From: Lunularia cruciata | Lineage: Eukaryota; Streptophyta; Marchantiopsida; Lunulariales; Lunulariaceae | Assembly (NCBI GenBank): GCA_948567375.1 | Contig: OX419755.1 | Location: forward strand, 80,804,218-80,868,217 | DNA: 64,000 nt | Direction of reading: 5' to 3' | Shown: in pieces, positions 1-10,032 of the stretch | Layout: every line of letters starts with the position of its first letter | How positions within the stretch are numbered: position 1 is the stretch's first letter | Translations under genes and position numbers: made by a program | The notes under the pieces: model-generated | The model's input: the letters and a program-made list of their open reading frames with translations, nothing else | The model's database searches: none | What the model was told of the DNA's origin: nothing

Positions 1-898
1 CAAATCAATGGATACATTGATGAACAAGGTATAAATTTCATGACGATACAATGATAATGTGAGACAGTTCGATTACGAGAGAACATGATTCGAATGAAGT
101 ATGTTAGCCTAAAGTTGGAATAGGAATGTGCGAGTCACTTACAAATTGTATGAATGCCTTATTTTAATGTCACACCACGCAATCACGTCCCTTACTAGGG
201 CTGGTTGGTTCTACTATACTCCCATATCCAATCTAGACCCAAGTGTCATGGTTCAGGTGATTTAGAATCTTCATTAAGAATGTTACACTTGGTGAGACCT
301 GGCCTTGTGCTTTTGGAAGTCCAAGCCTCAATCTCAATTCCATACACGTAGGTCGAGGATGATTCAAACCCGAAAGAGGGGCTTGCGAACTTAGATGTGG
401 CATTCATTCACAGGATCGAGACTTGGAGTTGGATTCTCACCTAAAATATGATATTATAGGGGATGTTTATCCTGAAGGAGAGATATTGTTGACGGTGTGC
501 AGAATAGGCTACAAGGACTTAAGTGCTCGCGTTCCCAAGCTTACGAACCTCTTCGTTTTCCACGCCAAGTGGGAATTATGGCAGCTGTACTGTACACCTA
601 GGTGTCGCTCATGCGAGGGACGGTGGTGACACATCACCGAGTTCCCAGCAGCAGTCGAGTACATTCTTGGGTTGGTCTGCTATTACATTTGCTCGTCAAT
701 TGCATCATCCTTACACTACAATTTCACTTAGAAAAGTGACATCCAGAGGCCAGACAGTCCAAGACTGAGATCGAGCAGCGAGTCTCAGGAAATCTTTTTG
801 TGTCTGATTGGAAGGAAAGAAAGAGAGGGAGTTTTGCTTGTTTCTGTCGAGGAAAGTTGTATCAACAGATTGGTTGGTAATCGAGTGAGCGTTTGAAA
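1..898. other. Flank upstream of the first gene, no gene seen
   Basis: Mixed-composition DNA. The only open frames (423-629 and 523-768, plus strand) are short, overlap each other and resemble no family I know. The last few hundred bases probably hold the promoter and 5' leader of the gene starting at 899, but I could not pick out a convincing TATA box. Confidence 0.5.
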
Positions 899-2270
899 AT
901 GAGGACGGCTGCCGGGGGGCTGGTGGTCAGCAGTCTGAGGACTCTGATTGCGGATGGGTCTCAGAACGCCCGGGCTCTTGCTTGTGTAAGTCTACTAGGC
1001 CTGCTCACTAGCTCCGTTGCCTGATGATAGTTTGTAAAATCTTAAACGGTTGAAATTATCTTCGCTGGTGTCCAGACGAAAATCTTAGGCGCCTAAGACT
1101 ATCCAGAGTGGTTACGGAAAGTCTTGATTGAGATCTCCTATAACAGGAATGGAGTGTTTGTGTAATCGGGAGATGAGTAGTGTAGATCCGTCGAGGAGGC
1201 TTCGGCAATATGTTAGAATAAACGTTTGCATAATGACAGTTGAGTAGAGTTGAGGAGAGAATTATTGACGGATCACACGTCTACCTATGTATAAACTTGG
1301 TAAGTAGAATGTGAAACAAGAGGGCTATCTGTAGTTCGACATCGGCGAGTTGATTCTCTATCTGGGCCAGGCGAATTTCTGATAATAGATAAAGGGGAAC
1401 TCGAAGCTAATGGCTTGCCCCTCGGTACAGCGGATTGACCAAACTAGCACCAACTGTACCTGTAGAAACCATGGTTTGAGCTCTTGTGCAAGAAGGGCTC
1501 ACCATAAAGCTAGAAAATGAGGGGAAGATGGGATCGAATCTGGGCAACCAAGTCCTTCGTCATTTCCATCATCTTGTAAATCTCCAAAACAGTCTAACAG
1601 CTCGTTGGGTTCTGTGGGTGGTTGTTCATTTTTACTCCCAGTGACCCTTTTAGTCACGTTTTCAGTCGGTGTTGAATTCGAGCAGGAAATATGCAGAGTA
1701 TGAGCCTCACGAATTACCGGCTACTTCTTTCCAAGAACAGGCAACTGAAACTACTAAGTTTACTCTACCTACTTCTGCACCTAGCGGGGTAATGTAATGA
1801 ATAAAACGACCAGATTGATCGTAGGAAGGGGTGGTTTCTAATCTTGTGAGGACGTGTTTTTTGTGCAGGTGCCAATGCGACAATATGCTGACGCAGGGAA
1901 GAGGTCTGAGGACAGTTCCACGTCCAACTGGGGGACAGGAGAGCCACCGATAGATGAGAAGCAAACACAGCGGGGAGTCTCTCGAGATCAGACATCGGGG
2001 ATGAATCAGAATACTGGAACTGCTGAGGTCGGTAGGCATAGTGAACCCACGTCGACATCAAACTTTGATACTGGAGAAACCAGCAATTCTCCTGCAGGAA
2101 CCTCCAGAGGGAAGGAAAGCAAGAAGTCCAGGACTGGACAGGAAATGTCGGATGAAGGACAGGTCCACACTCCCCATCTAGGCAGAATGAGAACCACACG
2201 AGATATGATACAAGATAAAGGGAAAGAAACTGAGGATAGATTGTCATCTAGTGGAAGCAAACCCACTTAA
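899..2270 (+). CDS. Two-exon gene for a small hydrophilic protein, possibly LEA_3/SAG21-like
   Basis: Predicted join of 899-985 and 1869-2270, 162 codons. Exon 1 encodes 29 residues beginning MRTAAGGLVVSSLRTLIADG, a basic/hydrophobic N-terminus with no acidic residue in the first 18, compatible with a mitochondrial or plastid presequence. It ends at a good donor (TGT|GTAAGT). The intron is 883 bp, phase 0, and its acceptor TTTTTTGTGCAG|GTG is preceded by a T-rich stretch. Exon 2 is open to TAA and encodes a Ser/Thr/Gly/Glu-rich chain with an imperfect internal repeat (STSNWGTGE and STSNFDTGE) and a charged C-terminus. The basic start with a DG motif, the following RQYAD and the hydrophilic remainder recall LEA_3 (Lea5/SAG21) proteins, which also have an intron near this point. 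That family call is weak; the gene model itself is better supported. It is the only likely non-transposon gene here. Confidence 0.5.
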
Positions 2271-3235
2271 ACTTACAGTCGTTGCTGAGAGTATGGTGCT
2301 GAGGACACAGGCATGAAGATGGACTGTGATATACAGAGTACCCCCATCGAATTGGAATTGGATGTGATGCGCTTTCTGTGGCGGGTGACGGGTTTCATCA
2401 AACGATGGACTCTAAGGATTCAAGTTAATTATTGCTTTCTCCTTACTTTACAGATGCTTGTGTTGTGGCAGGTGTAGGCGTCAATTTCTGCGAAGTAGGC
2501 TTCATCAGCTAGTAGTAAGCTTCTGGATCCCTGGGTCTGGAGAATGAAGGGACCAGGACATGATCTTAGGATATCTCGTACACTTAGATGGAGCAACATT
2601 ATCGACAATATTCTACTTTGACCTCAACCGTTCCCTTCATGATCTGGAAGGACATAGGTCAATGAGGGGACGGTTTTCTTCAATGGTGAAGACAAGAATC
2701 AACGCGGAGACCTAACTGGCTGGAATGAGCTTCGCATACATAACATGTCTCACAGTGAACAGACTTGACAGAATCTTGTTTAGCACATATTTTTAAGGCG
2801 GAGATGTACATGTTTTGAAGGGACTCGTACAAGTTATCTTGAATCTCTGGCTACTGTGAATATGGTTGGTCATGAACTAATTTTTTGTAATGATTTCTGT
2901 AACCGTGCTAATTGATCTTGCGTGCCTTTGTGGTTCTTATCTCACGTTTCCTCTCAAGGAAGGAGAGGAGGCAAATTAAAACTTGCATGTTTGGTCTCTA
3001 CATGCAATTCAATCTGCACCATTGATCTCATAGGAAGGTTACGGAATGTTTTTGTTTAAAATTCATCAAAATATCGGTGAGCAAGACAGTATGTATGCCT
3101 TCTTGGGATCACTGAAACGGCTACATTTTCGAATTTCTGCGACACACACAAGTTCCCGTTTTCCACTTGTGTCCTGAATGGGAACCTGTTCCCGATGAAA
3201 CATTTTGGACACTACAGTACAGATAAATTATAATC
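2271..3235. other. Downstream flank, no gene seen
   Basis: Follows the first gene and should contain its 3' UTR. I see no open frame with recognisable content and no transposon ends. Confidence 0.4.
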
Positions 3236-3490
3236 TACTTGCAAAGTTCATGGTAAAGATACATGATAGTGGTAATAAGTTTCCGGGACTGTTCGCCCTT
3301 GAACTAAGTTGAAGGACTTGTGAAGAAGTTTCGATGAATATATCGCTTGGCTACAACGTGTACTTGCAAAGTTCATGACAGTGATAGTCATACACGATAG
3401 TGGTCAGACGTTTCCTGGTACTATTCGCCTTGAACTAAGTTTAAGGTCTTGAGAAGAAGTTGCACTCTATATCGCTGGGCTTCAATATTG
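3236..3490. repeat. Two-copy direct tandem repeat, about 125 bp
   Basis: The unit starting TACTTGCAAAGTTCATG at 3236 recurs at 3361. Both copies continue through ATAGTGGT, a TTTCC block, TTCGCC and CTTGAACTAAGTT, then GAAGAAGTT and TATATCGCT. They differ by scattered substitutions and small indels, so the duplication is old. No coding content seen. Confidence 0.8.
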
Positions 3491-4196
3491 TCTACTAGTT
3501 TATGTAATAAGGGAATTGGTCCTGCTCGCAACCTCTTTTAATTGTGACCCATGAGGCCATGTCCTCCATATTTTCTTTTCTTGAAGTCATCACGGTATGC
3601 TGTTGTCATTCAGAAGTTACTATGTTTATATAGGCGATAATAACAATAACTTTTGGAGAGCGGTAGTGCGATGTGGTGACCCAGGGGAGGAGGGTGTGAG
3701 CGTTATAGTTATCTTTGTCATGTCATGGTTGGCAATTGCACTGGTTAGATTGTGTGAAGGAAGGGTGTGAGTAATGTTTGTCACATCATACCTGACGATT
3801 TGCAATGTCCTTGTTAAGTTCTGGGTGGGGATGGCAATGCGGTGTTTGTAGGGGGTGAGAGTTGCATATGCGATATGTTCTAATCTAATGCGGTATGGAT
3901 GTAATAGTGAAAACTTCAAGGATATTAGTAACATTCTAAGAGGATCTTTATCAACACTATATATTTATCTAATGTAAATATATAAATAATTTATTTTAAG
4001 AAATAAAATAATATGATTATGATATGATTCAATTTATTCAATTTAATCATTTAATTTTTTAATAATAAAATAATAATATAAATTAATTTATTATAATATA
4101 TTCAATGATATAAAATCATATCATGCATAATAAAGATAACCTTAAAAAATTGTAAAATAATAATATAGTCTATTGCTATAGTATCGTTAATTAAGT
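3491..4196. other. AT-rich flank to the left of element A
   Basis: Non-coding as far as I can see. From about 3951 the sequence is strongly AT-rich. The last four bases (AAGT, 4193-4196) are the left copy of the target-site duplication of element A. The minus-strand frame at 3626-3934 is low-complexity and not supported as a gene. Confidence 0.5.
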
Positions 4197-4318
4197 TATC
4201 GTGCATATATCCATCCCTACACAACGTACATACTACACAACGTACCTCGCTCTCAACGTCATACACAAAAGAAGCACAACTCACACATAAATCATAAATA
4301 GACTCTAAAGTGCTACAA
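4197..4318 (-). repeat. Element A, terminal repeat B2
   Basis: 122 bp at the extreme 3' end, a divergent copy of B1 (TTGTAGCACTTTAGAGTC onward), ending GCACGATA before the AAGT target duplication. The final TA is probably a decayed CA, as element C ends in CA. Confidence 0.8.
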
Positions 4319-4749
4319 TAATCATATAGTTTACCACTCGAATCAATCAAACTCAGATCAATACTTGATCTGATATTCAACAACTTGCCATCAACAATGT
4401 ACTGATTACAATAAAGCCACACCCACTCTAGCTAAGAGATTCGAGGTGAGCATCACCTCAAATCTCTTAGCTAGCCAAGAACTCGAAAGCTTATCATCAG
4501 AGAAGTGAGCTCTCTAGAGCTGCACTCCCAGGGTATACCCTTGATTTTGACCTAGGTCTCCTCCCAACGGTCCCGTTGACGGTACACCCGACGGTGGAGA
4601 CGATGGGCCCCGCCATGAAGTCAATACCCTAAACCTAAAATCTGACCGGCGGAAAGTAGTCTATGAATAACTACCAAAATACCTCTAACTACTATCATTG
4701 GAACTCCATTGTCTGAGCATCTAGATGCAACACTACAAATGGCATGACA
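4319..4749 (-). repeat. Element A, 3' repeat A2
   Basis: 431 bp, from TGTCATGCCATTTGTAG to GATTA on the minus strand. It is the second copy of A1 and is followed directly by B2. A2 plus B2 (about 553 bp) would be a complete conventional LTR, but the 5' end of the element has only the A part. Confidence 0.85.
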
Positions 4750-4751
4750 GC

Positions 4752-4857
4752 TGTCGTGCGTATATACATCGCTACACAACATACATTGCTGTCAACATCA
4801 TACACAATAGAAGCACAAGTCACGCATAAATCATACATAGACTCTAAAGTGCCACAA
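4752..4857 (-). repeat. Element A, repeat B1 next to a purine-rich tract
   Basis: About 106 bp, on the minus strand from TTGTGGCACTTTAGAGTC to GCACGACA, separated from A2 by the dinucleotide GC. Just upstream is AGGGGGGCAA, a plausible polypurine tract. The same sequence recurs after A2 as B2. Confidence 0.8.
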
Positions 4858-5036
4858 TTGCCCCCCTAGCTAGCGGTTAGGTCACTCTAACTCCAGATAG
4901 CCATCTATTCTAAGTATATGGTATACCCTTTGATGGGCAAAGATCAAGAGGTCGGGTGCTATGGAGCCCCATCGTTAGTCGCCTATCTGAATCTATACCA
5001 TATAAAGAATGAACTAGCTATAGGTCAAGTACATCT

Positions 5037-5357
5037 AGAACATAACCACTATACTTGAGGAACCATCGTGAGAAGAGGAGTCATACATGCTATATGCCAT
5101 CCTCTCGAACAACTATCATACACTAACATAATAGCAACTCCACTAGAAGAGTCACATAACATACACCTCAAACCTGCACGTACAAGTGCCAAGCTTGGGT
5201 CCATAGTACCATCAATCTTTGGGAGGTGGCATGGTGCACAATTGCACACATGATCCTTCCAAATAACACCATCACGTCCTTCCAACAAAAGGACTCCAGA
5301 TGGAAAAACCTCACACACTCTCAAGATAGTGCGGCATGTAGAAACATCAAGTGTCAT
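5037..5357 (-). pseudogene. Element A Pol C-terminus with PHD finger
   Basis: The integrase C-terminal tail (LRVCEVFPSGVLLLEGRDGVIWKD) leads into a zinc-finger motif at the very end of pol: CMLC, then VYDSC (first Cys lost), WHIAC, and W-L-C-S-R-C just before the stop. With element C (VCDSC kept) this gives the complete C4-H-C3 pattern of a PHD finger. PHD fingers usually bind histone H3 tails, so a chromatin-targeting role is plausible by analogy with the chromodomains of chromoviruses. About 180 nt of untranslated sequence separate it from B1. Confidence 0.8.
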
Positions 5358-6330
5358 CGGTGTTTTCTATTGTAGATATACATAGTCTCATGGATGAAAT
5401 CAACAAATCAAGGGTCTATAACCTCTTCCGCAAATGGTAGCATTGTGTAAAGTATCTCTATGCTGAGCAATCGCCAAGTTCTCAAAGGTCATTGGCATCA
5501 CTCTTTGAAAGATCTCTGCCCGCTGAAAACATGCACTCATCTACACATCTAGGTCATCCAAGTCCAAAACTACACTAGCATCTCGACAAATGGCGGCAGG
5601 TAAATCTGGATCTTGTCCATAGAGTAGGAAGTAAGGAGAGAAGGATGCTAAGGAGGCTTCCCGGCTGAACCGATAGCCCATGGCCAACCAAGGTAACTAA
5701 AGATCCCAATCTCCCAAGTAGCCTCTCTGCAAACCATACTTTTGCTATCCTCTTCACCGTCTGAACCACTCTCTCTGCTAAGCCATCTGCCTTAAGGTGA
5801 TCTCGGGAGGTAGTACGATGATCAATCAAAGCCTTGTCACACAAGACCTAAAACTCCCCCAAGAACTTTGTACCTTGATTAGTCAAAACCTTAGCATGTG
5901 CACCAAAATGACTAAGAACTCGATCCAGGAATGAGTAAGTTGTCCCTTCACTAGACTTGTCAAGAAGTGCCACTAATTCAATCCACTTTGAGAAGTGCTC
6001 TACCATCACCAAAACATATTGATGATGCCTCACAATCAGCGGTAAAGGTCTAGTGAAGTCCAAACTCCAATGATAACCCAATCCCATGATAGGTAATGGA
6101 TGTAACTGTGGCGTAGGAGCATTGAATGATGCTCTAACTCAGTCACAAACCACACATATGGCAACAAACTACTGTACCTCGGTCTGCATACCGCACCACC
6201 AATAATGACTCTAGAGTAAGCTATATGTACGCTTGACTCCAAAATGTCCTAGCTCCTCATGAGCATGACAAACTAACTGTGGTCTCTGAGATGGAAGTGG
6301 TACTACTTGTACTCTACCATCCTCCCATAC
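5358..6330 (-). pseudogene. Element A DDE integrase
   Basis: The zinc-binding HHCC region is recognisable (HAHEELGHFG, later CVVCD). The catalytic core frames 5848-6087 and 5575-5844 include HWSLDFTRPLP with the first Asp, VLTNQGTKFLGEF where the second Asp has become Asn, and ADGLAERVVQTVKR carrying the Glu. The D-D-E arrangement shows a retroviral-type integrase, not a tyrosine recombinase. This matters because the repeat arrangement of the element resembles that of tyrosine-recombinase retrotransposons. Confidence 0.9.
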
Positions 6331-7099
6331 ACGCAAAAGGTGTCTACCCTCCAATCTAAACTGTCTGGCTTGCTAAAGGACACAATCTCTCTCCTTGGCC
6401 CCAATTGTGCCACCCACAACACCAGTGTGAAGATAGTCCATCACTAAGACATCATCATGAATGTCTCGCTGAACTGTACCAATATCTTCACTCTTTGGAT
6501 CTGTGACCTCAATAACTCCTCTTGTATGCGCTAAGAGATACCACCAAAGCCTCAGAAAATATACACAAAAGGCAGATACATGCCAACCCGGCACCATCTC
6601 TTCATCTATCTCACCATGCCAACGTACTCTGGTCTGATCCTGTTGGCTGGGACATGGGTTTATACTCAACCCATCCGCATCACGGTTCACCACTCCAGGT
6701 CTATAAAAAACCGTGAAATCATACTCCTATAAAATCAGAGCACATCGTGCAAGCTTCCCTGAAAGCTTGTCGGACTCTATCAATCACTTCAGCGGCAGAT
6801 GATCAATGATGAGAGTGAAGGGGTTACCAGATAGGTAACATCGGATATGTGCTATTGCCCAAACTGCTACCAAGCACTCTCCCTCATATGAACTATACTT
6901 TGCTTCCATTGAATTGATGGAGCGACCAGCATAAGCCACCACGAACTCCTTCCCCTCATCATCATGCTAGGTGAGCACCACTCCAAGCCCCAACATACTC
7001 CAATCAGTATGAACCTAAAATGGTCGTCCTCTGATCAGTCTCCTCAAAATAGGAGCAAATGTCAACCTCTCCTTGAGCTCTACAAAAGCTCTCTCTTGC
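6331..7099 (-). pseudogene. Element A RNase H and tether
   Basis: Degraded RNase H region. The end is recognisable as a Ty3/gypsy RNase H terminus (EYDFTVFYRPGVVNRDADGLS, read through 6600-6720), followed by a spacer frame 6373-6693 that matches element C at 57640-57900. Several stops. Confidence 0.65.
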
Positions 7100-7785
7100 T
7101 CATCTCCCCAACACCACTCGTGTAAGCTTGGTTAGCTTTGTCAAGGCCTTGGCAATGGCACTAAATCCTCTAACATAGCGGTAATAGAAGTTCGCCAACC
7201 CAAGGAATGCTCGCACTCTACTCACATCCATAGGCCGAGGAATACGTGCAATAGCCTCCACCTTGGTTTGCTGAACACCAAGTCCTCTAGGGTAGATAGT
7301 GTGACCCAAATACTCAACCTGCTTGTGGAAGAACCTACACTTCCCAAGATGTAATTTGAGTCCATGAGATCTCAACCTCTCAAACACCTCCAACAACTGT
7401 CTCTCATGCTCCTCCACAGTAGTGCTATAGACCAAAATGTCATCAATATAGCATTGAGAAAAATCCAATCCAGCTAGGATCCTATCCATGACCCTCTGGA
7501 ACTCAGCAAGAGCGTTCTTTAACCCAAATGGTAAGAACCTCTACTGATATAACACATCCTTTCCGTGAGGATCAATAGCCCAAATGTTGTCTTGGACTTA
7601 TCCTCCTCCCTAATTGGCAAATGATGATATCCCACTCGAAGATCCAAAGTATTGAAGACCTTTGCATGCCCAATCGTATCAAAAATCTCCTCCGATGTAG
7701 GCATGGCATACCGATCAACCCTGGTTTGTTGGTTGATAGGACGGTAATCTCCACACATCCGCCTATCTATGTAGTTGCTATGCAT
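7100..7785 (-). pseudogene. Element A reverse transcriptase
   Basis: Ty3/gypsy-type reverse transcriptase in two frames. 7519-7785 has GDYRPINQQT, then VFNTLDLRVGYHHLPI and EEDKSKTTFG. 7100-7489 has the catalytic CYIDDILVYS, then LKLHLGKCRFF, VEYLGHTIYPRG and VRAFLGLANFYYRYVRGF, which leads into the connection domain. A frameshift and stop lie between the two parts. Confidence 0.9.
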
Positions 7786-8460
7786 ATTCTTTTGGTTGGC
7801 ATCACTGTTGCTGATGCATACTCTCCATGTGAAATCTCTACCAAACCAACCTCAAAAAGGTCACTACTCCGGCTCTGAATCAATGTCCTTTTCATCTCAC
7901 TATACTGATAAGGACGTCAAAAAACTGGTGTATTGCTAGTTAGCACAATCCATATACCATGTCCTTTACAGAGCACCCAAATCCTTCATACTGAAGGCAA
8001 AACAACTCGTGTGGCTCCTCAAGAACCTCCAAACCCTCCGTCTTTCCTCTCCAGTAAGCTTGGGTCCAAGATCTGGCTCCCAAGTATCCTCTATAACTAT
8101 AGTCGGAGTGGAAGATGTATTGATTGGCTGCTACACTAGGCCCTTGGGAGCAATAGTGTCATGCTCCCGCCCACTACACGTCCCAACCTCTATGTGAAAA
8201 ACTCCCTCCACTATAGGTGCAAGCTCCACACGTCCTCTAGCTGCATCCATAGGGGACCAAGAGTGTAATCCAAGTAGCCCATGCTCACCTGGATAGACTC
8301 CAAGTAGACCACTCTCCCTAGTAGCTATTGGATGTGTCCCAAGAAAACCATGTCCACTTGGTCCATTGCTCCCTGTATGTGCCTGAATCGTCTCGATAGG
8401 CACAAGGTTCACAAGTGTCCAAGTGGTGATGCCTATCAAGCGCATCCTACGCTGCTCTGC
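7786..8460 (-). pseudogene. Element A linker between methyltransferase and reverse transcriptase
   Basis: 8131-8475 encodes a Gly/His-rich linker with a short internal repeat (SGLLGVYPGEHGLLGLH). It is directly matched by element C at 55828-56142, showing that methyltransferase and reverse transcriptase were once one continuous pol frame. The part nearer 7786 is decayed. Confidence 0.6.
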
Positions 8461-9532
8461 CAAGCCAAGGCTCACAATCTAAGTCAAATAGTTCAGGTCC
8501 ATAGCCTGACCTAACACCTGATGCTTGGATGCCTCTGACATTGCTAGAACAGCGGTAACACCGGTGAGAAAACCCATCACCTGCTTTCTCATCAGCATTG
8601 GGCTCCACCAACTATTGTAATTGTGAGTCCCAAACAAGTCCAAGTCCTACCTCTCAAAAAGCATGAGAGCTTGGGAAACTCATGAGTGTGGGAAATGCAG
8701 CTCTAGGCTGCCCCACTAGGTTCACCATTGCTATAGGTGACCTATCAGCCAGTACCACTATCTGAGACTGACGCCCAACATCCAAGATGTCATCAACAAG
8801 GATGTGGTCAAGTCGTTGAATCCCATCATAAGCACGTTGTAAAACCTCTCTGGGTAAGAGGTTCATCTACCAAAGACAAAAATGATGATGATGAGCCCGT
8901 GATCCCACTTTGGCTGCATCTAAAAATACAGCAGGTCCCATCCAAGAATGGATCTAATGTGTACTCGCCACCACTCTGGTGCAAGAATCACCCATCAAAG
9001 GCACATTTTCCAAAAGGTAAGCGAGAGAAACAGACTGATTAAACTAGAGATGTCATAGTATCCGTAACATCTACCAAAACACACCAGAACAAGGATCTTG
9101 AAGACCCAAACCGCGGCCCACACGTGTATGTCCTTGACATGGCCATCCAAAAATCACCAAGTGAATAGGCCCATGTCTCTCTAGGTCATGCGCCCCCAGT
9201 AAGGAAATGTCTGCTGGTAGGACCTTCTGGTAACCTCTAACTGCTGACATCAATAATAACTCCGGATACCGATAGGCCAAGTGTGCCTCATGATGTAGAG
9301 AGACTTGCCTAGCAGTCTCATCTCTCTCTACATACAAGTACCTCTATACTTGTATACCTGCCTGTAACACCGTAGCTAGTCCAGTGCTAATCCCACCGAA
9401 CAACTCTAATAGACATATCCCCTCTATTGGATACTGCCAAGCAATGAGTGTGGTATCCAGAGGTGTCAAAGCGATTGCCTCTAGAGGCTCATCCTCACAC
9501 TCATCTCCTGATGGTACGAAGGCTCCACTCAA
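8461..9532 (-). pseudogene. Element A C5-cytosine DNA methyltransferase (DNMT3-like) domain
   Basis: Ordered catalytic motifs of a cytosine-5 DNA methyltransferase. Motif I (S-adenosylmethionine binding) LLELFGGISTGLA lies near 9373-9411. Motif IV GWPCQGHT has its catalytic cysteine codon at 9137-9139 and continues into a GLGLQDP segment. Motif VI is LLENVP (codons for ENV at 9002-9010). Then comes an AH-rich motif VIII region, and a motif X-like VLGQAMDLNYLT near 8490-8520. The element C copy reads AHRLCLWWTN in the motif VIII region, close in form to the AHRxRxFWGN of DNMT3 enzymes. It lies between protease and reverse transcriptase, so it was presumably made as part of Pol and could have methylated DNA made by the element. 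This copy has stops (after FW, and before IVS) and at least one frameshift. The family call is firm; the DNMT3 affinity is a judgement from one motif. Confidence 0.9.
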
Positions 9533-9539
9533 AGCTTAT

Positions 9540-10032
9540 TGCACCAATTGATTTGCATGCTGTTGTAACCCCTCCTCTAAACTCCACAAAGGAACATCCA
9601 AGGTGGATGGAACAATCCCACTCGTACTCCAAATCTGAGTGATCTCCTCTAGTACTGGAGTATCTTTTGCATGGGCGTTCCCCTCCAACAAATCACCAAG
9701 CCAAGTAACTGCACCACTAAAAGCTAAAACTTATGCTGCCATGGTCCCGAACTGTAACGAGCCAAGACTGCCACTACTGAAGCGTATTGGTAGGTGACAT
9801 ACCCGTCCCTCACTAGACTTCCAAGCAGGTCTATAGGAGGCTATCTCCTCACAATAGTCAATATTGAAACCCATGGTGTACAACATTGCTCCCCCAACTA
9901 GCACATTATATGACTTAGATATTGTCGCAATAGCCTGAGCTCTCACCACCAAGCTATCAATCGGATGACCAGGCTGAACTTGGACCACAAGCTCCCCACG
10001 ATGTACTATGTCAAACTACCACCTAGAGATGT
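9540..10032 (-). pseudogene. Element A pol spacer between protease and methyltransferase
   Basis: Frames such as 9731-9988 (with IDSLVVRAQAIATISKS) have clear counterparts in element C at about 49860-50194 and 53943-54110, so the region was coding. No domain recognised. Confidence 0.5.

Noticed and set aside
423-768. Two overlapping plus-strand frames upstream of the first gene
   Set aside because: Short, overlapping, with no family resemblance and no splice or start context that sets them apart.
1707-2266. Minus-strand frames of 86-160 codons over the second exon
   Set aside because: Antisense shadows of exon 2; the sense strand has a splice acceptor, a continuing frame and a plausible protein.
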